A DNA stretch of 64,000 bases from Ceratocystis colombiana (GCA_026419805.1 JAOSLS010000010.1:1-64000); one strand, 5' to 3'. Counted from the stretch's first letter, positions 33,959-46,575 are shown. Program-made: numbers and translations. The notes: generated from the sequence alone by a model not told the origin.

Positions 33959-36220
33959 CCCCTCTCCTTCCCCTCTCCGACGCCCTCTTTTCTTCTGCTC
34001 CCGACCGCTCCAAAGTCTCTACTGTCTTTGCTTGCTGCGGACGCTTTCTTCTACCCCCTTTCCTTTTCCTAAAAATCAGTGTACTATCATCCCGTTCTTT
34101 TCTTAATTGGGAGAGATCAAAGCCTTTGTGAATATACCAGTAGACATCGTTAACAACATGCAATCAATTGCTTCTTTTTCTATATTTGGTGTTCTCCGTT
34201 TGCTTGCTGCCACAGCCACTCGCATGGTACACCATACAAAGTACAGCACAGGAATAAAGCAACGGAACTGACGGTGTATGTGTGCTGCAGAGAGTTGGTA
34301 GCCTGAAGATTTAAATTGTGCAAGAACCTTACCATGCGGTTACGGTGCGTATATGTATTGTATTTGCACCGTGTCAGAATATAGGTGAAAATTCTTGCGG
34401 CCTTGCTCGTTTTTTCGGCTAGTCCTGTCGCTGCGTGACAGGACACTCTAAATCCCTGTAGACGGCGTCTGTTGCTGTGTCAAGTTAAGGCGTGTGTATT
34501 AACTGCACATGAGAAAGGCTGTTTTCTTAGCGAGCATAGCGTTATATCTTGATGTATGTGCATATACGTGTATACAAAGACTGATACGTGTAGCTTATCC
34601 AGTGTCGTGTCGGCATAGCGGTGCATTATTATGTAGTTGACGTGCCATGTGGTGTTGTGCGCGTGACATGTCATTTACCAGTCGAACAGAAGCTTTAACA
34701 AGCTTGCGACAAGCTTGGGCAGATAGTAGATGAAGTCTTTGGTGCTTTGTCTTAAACAGGAGCCTGTCTTTGTATAGCCAGGGGAGCAACACTTTTATAG
34801 ACAGCGCAATAATGCGTAACTACCACACCTTTTCCCCCTTCCTTTTTCATCTGGGAACGCCATTTGTCGTCATGTCACAGCTTTGTGGTGGCAAAAAACG
34901 TAGTGGCCGCCTGGTAGGTAAGGACTTCTCTCCCTGACAAGCTTCAGGGTCAACGTCAACTATCAAAACAATGAACTGGCAGTAGATCCATCGTTTTCTC
35001 TTCTGATTTGAAAATGTTTTAAAAAATAAAAGGCTAAGAGATAGTGATGGACTAGATGTGTTTGGCTTCAACTCCAGGGTCCTCTTTTGCTCCCACACTG
35101 ATTAATTGTATATTCTGTAGCAGACAGTCATAGTGAGAATACCTGATCTACAAGTACCGCACAAAGTGTACGTAGGCTCTTGCTATTATGTAGATGTTTT
35201 TACTGCTGTTGTTGCTTTATGTTCTCTTCTCTCCTTCCTTTTGCTCTACCTCTTTCGCTTCTCTCTTCTTCCATTTCCTTCTTTCCCTCCTTTTCCCCCA
35301 TTCTCTATTTCATAGAAACCCAACAGGTACTTGTTCCCAGCCTAGCCTTTTCTACTCCTCCTTTGTTGTTGTCAACGGGAATTGCCTTGCAAAATAAACT
35401 GAGCCAAACCCTTTTCTTCCATTTGTTCCTTCCGTCTGTCTTTTTTCTGTTTCTGTTTGGCTTGTACCTGCCTTCCAAGATAGTCACTTCAACAAGGCGG
35501 CAATCCTTGGTTCATAGGCTAGTCTAGCTTTTCTCTTCTTTTCCTTTCCCTTCTTCTCTTCTCCCAAATTTCCTCTTCGTCTTTCCCGCCTTTTCGTGCT
35601 TGTTTGTGTGGAAGAGACACACATCATCACCACGGTATCAGATTAAAAAAAAGCAGTTTATTGCGGCTGTTTGGTTTCGTCTTCTGATCCAATTTTTGCT
35701 CTCGAGCTTTACTTCTTCCTTCTTCCCCTGTTAGACTTGATTCTATTCGGAAATCAAAGCCAACAACGCCCCGTTTTGTGTCTCTCTTTGTCTCTGTTTG
35801 GCCCCAAAAGCCAGCAAAAAAAAATCCTCCAATTCCGCTGAACAGCCAAGTCGTCAGCTCTGGCTCGTCCTTTGCTTGCCTCCACTTGCTAGCCTACCTT
35901 GCCTGGCACTCAGCCCTGTGGCTCTTTGGCCCCTCCCCCTGTGCTGTGCTGTTATTTGTATAGTGCATTGATTTGGTCTACCTACTTGTCGTCTTCGTCG
36001 TTGTATTACTACTGTGCTCTTCTCTCCCCCTTCTCCTCCCCCAAACTCGCCCATTGCTTGCATTGCTTGCTTGCTCTGAGCTCTTTTTTCTCCTTCGCCC
36101 TTTCTTGGCCTCCCCTTGGCCTAGTCTAGCTTCTGTCATCTCCTAGACGTCTTGGTTCACGCCTGGTTCAGGCCAATTCCTCTCTATTCTTTTCTGCAGT
36201 CCTCACCATCGCCACCTATC
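33959..36220. other. intergenic: QCR2 3' flank and long CT-rich PBP1 leader
   Basis: No coding segment recognised. An 8-base hairpin (GTCCTGTC 34422-34429, GACAGGAC 34437-34444, 7-base spacer) and a TGACATGTCA palindrome near 34665 lie in the first part. From about 35190 to 36220 the plus strand is strongly pyrimidine-rich, interpreted as the promoter and 5' leader of the ataxin-2-like gene. I searched this stretch for an upstream exon carrying an Sm-type fold and saw none. Confidence 0.5.
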
Positions 36221-39200
36221 ATGATGCCTGCCCCTAAAAAGGACTCGGATTTCTCTCGTCCCCGGGTGCCAAACGGTGAGTATCAATCATCTCTACATCA
36301 CCGAAAATATCATTTTGTTTATTTTCCCATGAACCCCCCCCCCCCTTGAGACATCTCCCTCGCCGTCTTGAGGGAGTTGTCTGCATTTCCCCCTTTGAAC
36401 AGCAACGTCCACACGACGAGCCTAATCCCAACTCATGAACCACCCGACTATACTATGCTCTCGCCTTGCCTTCGCTTTTCTCAAACCTTTCCTCATCGGG
36501 ATCGCCACTGCATTCGACTAACTTAGCATTCTAATGCAGGCAATAACCGGATGTCCTTCCGGACAGACACCGCCATCTCCAACAATCGTGGCCTTCACGA
36601 ACGTACCCTTCAGCGCTGGAAGCCCGAGGGCGATGGCAGCTTGGAAGGTAGCCTCGAGTCTACATCCAACAACGCCAATAACAATGGTCGCTCTTGGGAT
36701 CAGTTCGCCGTGAACGAAAAACTCTTTGGCCTTAAGACTGACTACGATGAAAATATGTACACCACTTCTATCGATCGTAGCCATCCTCAATACAAAGAGC
36801 GCCTAGCTTCAGCGGATATCAAGGCTCGAGAAATTGAGCGGAGTGCTCCCGTCACGAACCATCAGGCTGAAGAGCGTATCATGGACTTTATTGGTGCCGA
36901 TAAGGGTGGTGATGAAGAAGACAAGTAAGTTACTTCCGTACTTCTACCTTTCCACCCACTACCTTTATCCTTTGCCGTTCTGTCAGTATTCATCTAACAT
37001 ATTTGCCCCTCTAGATACAGTGGTGTTCGCCGTACACAAGACTTTGTCCCTTTGAATTCTTCGACGGCCACCTCTACCGCCAAGTACACTCCTCCGGCCA
37101 AACGTGCCCCTTCGGCCCAAGCTACTGTCTCGGGAGCTCCCTTTGATCCTGCTATCATCTCTTCCCAGCTTCGTGTGGCCAACGGTTCTGGCTCAAAACG
37201 GCTGGCTAAGGGCGACGATGGCCGTACAAATTCTACTACTTCTTCATCTCGAGCCTCACACACCCCCGCCAAGGTAGACACCCCAAAGATAGATGCGCCC
37301 AAGCCCAACGACCCCAAAGCTCAACTACAGCCGCAGCCTGCCGTGCCAAGACTTGTAGACCCCAAAACCTCGAGTCCCAAGCCCACCGACACTTCTAGGC
37401 CTGAAGCTCCTTCAACTCCTGCCGCTCCGAAGAGTACGGCAATGGCTAAACCTGCACCCACCCCTTCAACAGCACGTGCCCCTGTCAAACCAGCACATAG
37501 TGCTACCGTCAATGTTGAACGTGCCGTTCTAACCCATTTTAAACAATTTGCCTCCAAAGAACGATCCAATGCTGAAAAGGTTCGCTCTACAAAGCTTCGT
37601 CAAGACAAAGAGGATCGCTTACTGGAGCTGCGTAAATTCGCGACGACTTTTAAACTAACTACTCCCATTCCTAACGACCTAATTGGAATTATTGCCAAGG
37701 ACCCTGCTAAACAGCAGCAAATCGCAAAGAAGGCTAAACAAAACGCACATGATGCAAAGACCAAGCCTTCAGTTGAGAATGATGATGCCAAGAACTCGAC
37801 AAAGGATTCAACTGCCATCTCTGGCACCAAGGATGCCGTTACCTCTCAGCCCCAAGCTACTACTTCAGCTACTACTATAGCTACTGCTGCTGCTTCTGGC
37901 TCGAGTTCTGGCGCTGGCTCAGGCGCTACTGCTAGTGTTGAGGTTCATAATGCGGCCCAAAACGGGGACCAAAAGTCAGTTGGCTCTAAACCCCAAGGAC
38001 CTGCAGCTACCAATCAATCAGGGTCTTTGGGTCGTTATGGAAGCAATGGATCGCGCAACTTTCAACCCCAACAGCAACAACAGCAACAACAGCAACAACA
38101 GCAACAACAACAACAACAGCAATATCACAATAACTACCGTGGGGACCGCTCTGCCCACCAACATATTGCACCTTCAGCTCGTCCCAGCGCCCAAATCCAC
38201 CGTCCTCGTGATCAGCCCAAGGCTGCTCAGCCTCATCACACGACATCTGTTCCTCCTACAGGCCCTTCTGACTCATCATTTAACCGCCGTATGAGTGGAA
38301 ATGGCGTTTCAACCTTAAAGATGAACGTCTTTGCACCCGCCTTTAACCCCACTGGAGTTGCCTCCGTTAAGACAACGCCCGCAACAACTGCCAGTCCGAA
38401 GCCTGCACCAACTACGATTCCTGACGCCGTCCCTTCATCGACGACTAGTCATGTTACTGGTCCCATGCCTGTTCCTGTGTCAGCTCCTACTCCTACTCTA
38501 GTCAGGCGTAAGACCAAGGCAGTTGATCCCAAGAAATGCGATGTTCTTGCTCACATCAAGTCTGTGCAGGCGCCTAGAGGCCGCAGTTGGGACTTTAATC
38601 TGGGTCTGGTCCCTGCTTTCGATACTGTCCCTACATGGCGCCAACTTAAAGATGATGAAAAAGAAGATTCAACGATGAAGATGACTATCAAGACACGTTT
38701 TGAGAAAATGCCCTTTGTGCCTGTTGGTGTCACGACTCCTATACCTTCGCATCTCATACCACAAGGCCCTCATGGCCAAGGCCATATGCACATCCCCTCC
38801 GGGCCTCCTGGAATAGTCCCTCGTCAGTCTCCCCATATTCCGTCCATGCAGATACCGTCCCATCAGGGCCTGCCAAATCATGTAGTCTATGCTGGCGATG
38901 ATCGGATGATGCACTCCCAATCACAGCAATCGTTTGCCTCTCCTCGTTTGTCAAATATGCAGCCATTTCAGGTGAACTCGCCAGCCCAGATGGCGTACAC
39001 TCAGCCCGTGGTACCGCCGTACGGGCCACCAGGACCTCAGATGAACCAGTACCGCCCCTTCCCCAACAGCCAGTTCATGCCTCAGCAAGGACATATGAGT
39101 GGACCCATGGGCCCCCCCTTTATTGGTGGACCTCATGCGCCTGGAATGTACCCTGGGCATCCGCCATATATTTCTCAGGGTGCGCCTCCTGTCAGCGCAG

Positions 39201-39746
39201 CCAACGGCTTCTCTAGTCCGGGACGCCCTTCTGCTCCAATGATGGCGCATCAAGGATCACAACAAGGCCAGCCCGGTTACGGCATGAGCCCAGGTATGCA
39301 GTACAACTCACCTGTTTTTGTTCCAGGACAACAGGGAGGCGGACAACGTAAGTACAATAGAATCAGAGAAGGTTAAGAAGAATGGCTAGTGGCCTATAGC
39401 AACATGAAATACACGTTGCTAACAGCACTATTGATTTGATTTTTCAGTGGGCAATGTTCGTAATGGCTTTAACGGCCCAGGTGGCCAACATTACGGCTCT
39501 AGTCCACAACAGATGCACCAATTTGGACCCGGTGGGCATCACATGACACACCGAAGCACAAGCCATAACGGATACAAGAACTACCAAAACCACAACAACC
39601 ACCACAACTCGCAGCAACAACATATGCAACAGCAGGGCCAAGTGCCATCACACGGCCAATCACAAGGGCCATCTAGGCAGCAACAGACTCCTACCCCCCC
39701 TACAAGAACGGAGAATGCAACTCCTAACACTGAAGAGGCCAAGTGA
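36221..39746 (+). CDS. PBP1: Pbp1/ataxin-2-like protein with LsmAD, polyQ and PAM2-like motif
   Basis: Four exons: 36221-36275, 36540-36924, 37015-39347, 39448-39746; 1023 residues. Residues about 20-150 match the LsmAD domain of Pbp1/ataxin-2 (MSFRTDTAIS, HERTLQRWKPEGD, SWDQFAVNEKLFGLKTDYDE, NMYTTSIDRSHPQYKERLA, DKYSGVRR). A polyglutamine of 18 residues lies at 499-516. A PAM2-like motif (MNVFAPAFNP, about 583-592) would bind the MLLE domain of poly(A)-binding protein. The C-terminus is rich in Pro, Gln, Gly, His and Met. Family knowledge: Pbp1 works in poly(A) tail control, stress granules and TORC1/mitochondrial signalling. Oddity: the N-terminal Sm-like domain normally preceding LsmAD is not found; only about 20 residues come first. 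ATG 36224 is an equally possible start. Confidence 0.9.
38069..38122 (+). repeat. CAA/CAG polyglutamine tract
   Basis: Eighteen glutamine codons in a row. The first part is a regular 9-base pattern (CAG CAA CAA) repeated four times, and the second is CAA-rich. The regular pattern suggests growth by unit duplication. The interrupted code limits pure CAG slippage. Confidence 0.95.
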
Positions 39747-41686
39747 AAGCCTCTCAGCATGACGCATTCAGTGATATTTAGACATCTGATTACAGGCCTG
39801 TTAATCCTCGGGTAGACACTCGAATGCACCGGTTCCATGTGTTTTCTTGACGCTCTAACCTAAAAGGTGGGTGCTTTTCTTGTCACCCGGAAGAGGGGGA
39901 ACAGAGGCAGTCTACACCTGTCAATCTAGCCTAGTCTAGATATATAGGCAAATTGACGCAATAGGACCAGCAAGGAAGCTTGTGTGGCCGCTTGATTGTG
40001 CGGCAAAGGCTGAAGAACGGACTTAATGTCCTGAGGGCCAAACCTAGCTCTTGTTGCTCGCCATTGGTGTGTATATGAGATGCTGGGGGAGGTGCCTTTG
40101 TGCTCTGACACCGTGCAAAAGAGCCAAAGCACTCAGCCGATTCGCCATACCACGGTGGAGAGCCTAGAGTCTATTTCAATTCTATTACTTGAGTTGCGGT
40201 TTTGCGGAAGGAAATATTGATGTTGCTGTCAAGCCATCTCGGTTCTCAAGGGCAAATAAAGCAGGTTGAACCGTCGCAAGTGAGTAAACAGGAGGCTATC
40301 TTTTTCTTGGTAGGTAGAGGCTTGGTGAAGAGGTTGGATTGATACGTATACACATGCGGTGTATTCGTCATATACATGAGGCTAGCTATTTAAATGTGTT
40401 TAAGCCTGTCTATGTCTAGACAGACTAACAGAGAACGGGGCTTAACTGTGTGGATGCAGCTACTTTGCGGTGAGGTATATATTCATTGGGATGAAGAGGA
40501 GTGGTGCTTCGTTTTGTCTCGTAGGCAGTAAGGCGAAGGCTAGGTAAAGCATGAGTGAGAAGAAGAGTGGATGGATTTTTTTTTCGGGTAGGATCACTTT
40601 TGCTTTAGGCAAGTCGACTGGGGGAGAGAAACGCAACAACGAATAAATGATGTTTACTTGGATGACATGTTCTAGACTGTTAAGTAGGTAATGTGAGTGC
40701 CATAAGATAGGCAACAGAAATGGAAAAAAAGGAGTTGCAAACTTGGTGAGCCTTAAAGTGTTTGAGGTTTTTGAGGTTTCGTGGGTGTGATTGGTGATAG
40801 GTAGGACGGTAAGTAGAGTCGAATGAGGGGCGGGCATTGATTGGCGTAGATAACTGGCTGATACCATGCAGATGTAGATGTAGATGTTCCTAGTGTGGGC
40901 TTTGTCCGACGACTAGAAAGAAAAGTAATACGAGAGGCTAAAACGATGAGGTTGCACATGGCTCTTGTTGATCTTCCACACCTATGTAGGAGGAGACTAA
41001 CGGCTTAGTGCTGAGTTGGATTCAGGTGGGTTCCAGAGAGGAGGGGAAAGACCAAGGAAGACAAATGAAGATGATGAAAACATTCTAGACACTTTTACCG
41101 GGCAAGACCGGTTCGTTCTCTGGTTAGCTTTGTTTCAACAGCCGGCTCGGTGCATTGGTAAGAGGTGGAAAAGAAAGACAGAGCTACGAAGAATATATGG
41201 TCAAAATCAGAATATACTAGCGTATAACTTGGGAACCCTTTATCTATATACAGTCAATAAATAGCAGATCTGCACCGGTATAGGCTCCATAAGCAAAAGC
41301 GGAGAAGCGTCTTATAGGCCCCCGATATTGGGGGCCGGCAAGCAAGCCATACTCTACAAATTCATGTAATATAGCGCAAGCGGACAGGCAAGAGCCATGG
41401 CGCACGAGCCGCTCTCTAGCTCTGTGGATCATGTCACAATTTCAAGCAAAAATATACACAGGAGGAGAGACGGAGGGCCCATAAGCAGTAGAGCATGGCA
41501 GTTAGTCTGTCCTGTCACCTGGTACTCCGGTTTTCTTGTTTGCCTGCTTATGCCGTGTGATTGAAGGCGAGGGTGAGAGTGGGGCAAAAATGATGTGATG
41601 CAGGGAGTATGGACGGGATCGTAGGTGATGAGGGATGATAGGAGACAGGACCCGGGGGATGAGGACAGGACAGAGTAGCCGAGAAC

Positions 41687-41725
41687 GGGGGGGGGGGGGG
41701 GGGGGGGGGGGGGGTGGGGGGGGGG
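41687..41725 (+). repeat. very long poly-G tract
   Basis: 28 consecutive G, one T, then 10 more G. It is the longest homopolymer of its kind in the window. It could form stacked G-quadruplexes, and its exact length is liable to assembly error. Confidence 0.85.
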
Positions 41726-42715
41726 TAGAGCGAGAATTCACGGTTCTCCAGGTGCAAAGCAGACAACACCATGCAGTTGAAGGGCCTAGTTTTAGTTTAG
41801 TGCTTGTGGACGGCCATGACGTCTCTATTCGGCTGGGAATCTATAGTGTAGTGAGCGAGGCGAGTGTAAGTGCAGTGCTCTAGTACTCTAGTGCAGGTTA
41901 GGTGCCAGTTGTACAGAGTACAGTATACAAGTTACAACGAGGTTACAACGAATCCCGCGACCCAGTAATCCAGGGAACTCAGGAACACCAACTAGCAAAA
42001 GGAAGCAAAAGAAGCAACTATATCTAGCCATGTGCGCGGAGGAAACACCTCTCCGTCCAATCACATCATGACGGTACCTAGTAGAACAGAAGTCTCTGTC
42101 TTACTTTTGTTTTTTTGCCTGTTTCAACATTTGTTGCGGCAAGACCAAGAGAAAGGTGATGCAGGAAGGGAGAAGGAGAAGGGGAACAGGAGAAAGGTGG
42201 GGCCCCGAGCTGGCCGGAGCGGGACATATTTGGATCAAGCGGGACGATGAGGAGAAGGATGGGGAAGAACAAGCCTCGAGAGACACGCACTAAACGGGAG
42301 AGACGGAGACAGTAGGTAGAGTCCATAAAACTATAAATAAAGAACGATAAAAACAAGGGGGTATAAAGCAAGATGGAGAAGAAAAAAAAAAAAAAGACCC
42401 TAACAAAAAGAAATAGAACCTCCGAGACATTTGATAAGCGGCTAAAAATCTCGGTCCATAGTTTGCAGTTTTCTAAGCGCTCCTCGACAATCCAGCACCG
42501 ATGGGGAAGCTCAGTTAGTACAGCAGCGCAGCCATGTGCTTACTACGCTGTGTATTTTTGTTTTAGGGAGTTGTTGTCTTTTATCTTTCCTTTTTATGCA
42601 GAAGGGAGGCAGACTGTGTTTGAAACGGCGACAAAAGAAAGAGCTATGGAATGCTATTAATTTAGAATAGCAGTAGCCGAGCCCGTCCATTGCTCGGCTA
42701 GAATCTATCTGCAAT

Positions 42716-42740
42716 ATGACATGACATGACATGACATGAT
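42716..42740 (+). repeat. ATGAC pentanucleotide microsatellite
   Basis: Four perfect ATGAC units followed by ATGAT. Small, intergenic, no known function. Confidence 0.9.
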
Positions 42741-45700
42741 ATTGCCCTGTGCGTAGGGAGAATAGGGAGAGGAGAGCGAGGCGAAGACAGAGTGTCGTTG
42801 GCTGTTGCCAATGGAGCGAGCTTTTGAATATTCCTGGCTCTCCATTCTTCAGCAGCTAGTTGGGAAAAGAGAAAAGCAATGCATCAAAAAGTGACACAGG
42901 AGAGAGAGGAGAGAAAAGAGAAGAGAAGAGAGAAAAGAGGGGAGGGAGCTCTAAGCCGTTTGACCATGCTGCTGCTCAAGAATGTTGATGCAATACACGA
43001 TGCAACATGCAACATGCAACACGCAACATGAGCAAAATACAAGCGCTCTTTTCTGTCTAGCCAGGCTGCAGATGTCTCCATGAGCGGCTAGAGGGGTCTA
43101 GAGAGCCATAGAGGGGCAGTATTAAGGGCGACAGCGAAAGGTAGAGGGCGAGGGCAGGGCAAGAGACAGCAGGCAGACAGAAAGAAGCGCCACATGAAAG
43201 TGACCGTTTCTGCCTTTCGCTCTGTCTGCCTCATCGCCAAATAAGCCAGGCCAAGGCCAGGTCAGCTGCGGCTTGCAGATGTGCTGTATTTCCATTTCTA
43301 TCTAAATCTTCAGATCCATCTACGTCTACGCCCATGTTAACGCTTTGCCAGTTTTTTGTCTCCCCTGTCTGCACGCTCTCCTGATCTCCTGATCCTGCCT
43401 GCTATCCAGCCGTCTTTTTCTCTTTACACAGGCGGCAACAAAGGAAGGGTCAAGCGGCCAGCCATGTACTAATTCGACCTTTCTTTTTTGTCCCCGTTCG
43501 TTCGCTGGCGCCTATGTCCTAGCACCAGACTTTTGCGTTCAGCCCAGGCTAGCTAGGCCGAGCCGGGAGGTCGCATCACATCCATGTTCTGACCAGTCGT
43601 TTCCTTTCTTCTATTCTTTTCTCTTCCCTCAGCCATGGATCGCAAGGAGACAAGACAATTGCAAACCTCCCCTCCCTCCCCCGCTTGCCTGTTCATCGGG
43701 CCATATTATTTAGAAGGCCCGTGGCATTTTGGCTGGGCAAGAATCTTGTCATGGGGAATCCCGGGAGCGGGAGGAGGCACATGCATCCAGGGAACCATTG
43801 GGACTTGGAGAAGAGAGGCGCTTCTGGTGGTTGTGTCTAGAGGATACTCCCGGGCTGAAAGGAGCCCATCTCTATGCTGGGTTTAGAAGGATATTCCACC
43901 TTGAGACGGCCATGTCAGCTATAGCCATCCAGCTCAAGGCCTGCGAATGGCTCTGCTCTGCCCTGCTTGTTTGATGCACCTTGCCCTTATACTCAAACAG
44001 CCAGCAGTATGAATGACTCCACGCCCCCCCCTGCCGTCCCTTGATTTGCCCCGATGACTCTGGCAAGTAAACTGGCGGTCGCGTTGCAATGTCTCGCCCT
44101 GATGCCTTTTTTGAGAGACTAGCTAGAGCAGTGCAGGGTGGGACAGGGGCTGTGAGTGGTGGTGGTGGTGGTGACACGTGCAAGAGTAATGGCAGACAGT
44201 AAACAGTCGACATAGCAAATAACAAATAACGCACGGCTGTTGTTTCTCGGGCGGACCATTACACTATTCCAATGCACTACGTTGCTACATCTTCACCTGA
44301 CTTTTCGTCTCGGCAGCAGACATGAAGGCCAACAAGCCGCGGAAGCCGACCTCTGTCTTGCTGCAGCAATTGGGGACAAACCGGCCGGGAAAAGAGGGAA
44401 CTTTTCTTGTTTTCAGTGCGTCCATCGTTGTCGAACTGAAAGACATGTGCACACATACATACCTCATACCGATGATACGCATGTATATACAATAAATACA
44501 GTCTGAGCCAGGAGGCGTTAGTGAGATCTCTAGGAGCCCGCCCAGCTGCCCCACACCTCCTTACATACGCAGCTCTGATAGGCTCAATTATTGTTTCTGT
44601 GTTCGCTGATGTGAGCCAATCAAAAACCCAAGGCCAGCTTCCATTTTTGGACACTAACAGGGGATACCCACCATTTTGTCCTTTTTCTTCTTTGTTTCTT
44701 GCTTCTTGAAACATCCCCTTCAACCTGGTGGTTCCTGGATGGCGGCTAGCTCAAGCAGGTAAATAAATGCAGGTCTGAAGAGTGGAGCGGGAGTAGGTAG
44801 GCCCAGGCCTAGGTAGACCCTGGATTTCCTTCTTTTTGTCCCTTCTCGCCTACATTATTTTAGTTGTGTCTTAGTCTCTGGTTTAGTGAAGCCGGCGATG
44901 GACAGTGACTCAGGACCTAGGCAGGAGGGGCGTGTAGCTCTTAGTTGTTGCCTTGTCTTCCTGTGATACTGGCCACTTGGTACGGGAGGGCTGTATCTTT
45001 GTATACCATCAGGAGCACCTGTACACGTACTTGCCGACTGTGGCACATACTGTATTGGGGCAGAGTTTTTACTCTACTTCGCTAAATGTCTCTCTCCTAG
45101 CTGCTACTTCCCACTCCCTCTCGTTCCTTCCAGCTGTATGTGGCCTGTTTGCTCTTGCCTTGGGCCCTTTTCCCCTTCTTTCCTTCTTTCCTTGTCCTAC
45201 TGCCTGGTTTGTCTGGCTTGGCTTCCTTCTGGTTGGCTCTTTATGCTGTGGTGTACTTGCCAGTCCTCTTTGCACATTCTGTTTGCTCCTTCCCTAGCCT
45301 ATCCCTCTTGCTTCAGCTTGTCTGTCTCCTACCTTGCTTGCTTCGCTGGTCACCCGCCCTCCCTCATCCTCCAGCCCTCTTTATGCAAGTTTTACAGGTA
45401 GAAAAAAAAACCCAAGAAAAGAATATCAGGAAGGAACCAAGTGCAACGAGAAAGAGCGAGAGAAGCCTGACCCTGATCCCTGTCCTGATCCTGGCTGTCA
45501 AGCTGTCTTACCCATCTTCCTTCCTGTCTGGACCAAGACAAGCGCTCGCTCACGACCAAGAAGGGCAAGGCAATCACCATGTTAGTCGCTTTATTACTTT
45601 TTTACTTTTTACTGGGGCCCGACAAACGGCCCGGGTATAGGTCGTTTTCGCGGGAGGGTGCAGTTGGCGGTCTAGTACATTAAAACAAACGTACAGATAC

Positions 45701-46432
45701 ATAGAAACACATATACGGCACAGCGCTTGTAGATGTACCATTGTCCTCTTCACAATGTACTCCCACTCGGGATTCCACTGCTGGCTCAGAAGTGACGGCC
45801 TTGGAATGCTATAAAGAACCGGCGATGCCCACACATCTCTCGCTTTTCATGACCCTTTCTTGTCTCTTCATTCACTCACCCTCCTTTTTTGCAGTCATCT
45901 TGCTTCTTTTCTTTTCCCTTTTTCTTTTTCTTTTCTCTTCGTTCATTCTTTTGCCCATTTTGGCTTTTTCTTTCTCTTCCTTGTCTTGGAGATTGCAATA
46001 TCGAAAGTTCATCACCAAGCATACCACCTTTGGATTCATACATTCCTTGACCATACACAAAACAGCCGGCCTGTTTTTCTGTTTTCGTTCCCCATTTCAC
46101 GCGAGATCGATCGGTTGTATCCCTCGTTTTTCTCTTCCCTTTTACTTTCTACTGCAAGAATATCTTCTGTTCTCTTAAAAAGCCCCTCTTGGCCGCGCAC
46201 CGTCTTGACTTCTGACGACATTTGGCTACACAGCGCTTCTTGCCTCTCTCGTCTTTTGTTTCCCTGCTGCAACGCCAATCTTCAAGTGACATCATCGCTT
46301 TCTACATCTGCGTTTTCCTCTACCAGCTTCTTCATTCTTCTTTTATCTGCACACTCTTTCATTGCTCCGGGACTCGCTACCTTGGCCAAGTCAAGCTTCG
46401 GTTACCCCCCCAACAAACTATCTTTGCTTGGA

Positions 46433-46438
46433 TATAAG
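46433..46438 (+). promoter_or_regulatory. candidate TATA box of the AA11 LPMO gene
   Basis: TATAAG within GGATATAAGAGTC lies 138 bases before the ATG, after a CT-rich region and a short C tract. A pure T tract (about 46540-46559) sits between it and the ATG. The spacing suits a leader of about 100 bases. Assignment is by position only. Confidence 0.4.
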
Positions 46439-46575
46439 AGTCAGCTTTCCACACTCCTTTCGCTTCTTTTTGCTTTCAACCAAAACATCACCACCATCTT
46501 TTAGATAGATATTCTTCTCCCGGACCGGTTCTAGGACTCTTTTTTTTTTTTTTTTTTTTCCCCTTTTCTATCACA

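Larger units (their letters stand above)
39747..46575. other. 6.8 kb gene-free region ending in the AA11 leader
   Basis: No open frame here shows family features or sustained coding bias. It contains the 39-base G-rich tract at 41687-41725, an ATGAC microsatellite at 42716-42740, GCAACAT-type short repeats near 43000-43030, several purine-rich patches (42890-42950) and strongly CT-rich plus-strand sequence from about 45100 to 46575 leading to the LPMO start. Possible contents are a long regulatory region, non-coding RNAs or unrecognised TE debris. Confidence 0.5.

Noticed and set aside
36152..36220. In-frame upstream extension of the Pbp1-like protein
   Set aside because: It would start at TTG, and the residues look like translated CT-rich leader. 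It contains nothing like an Sm fold.
45140..46504. Several overlapping Leu/Phe/Ser-rich plus-strand frames
   Set aside because: Translation of the CT-rich leader upstream of the LPMO gene gives Leu/Phe/Ser-rich frames that mimic membrane proteins.
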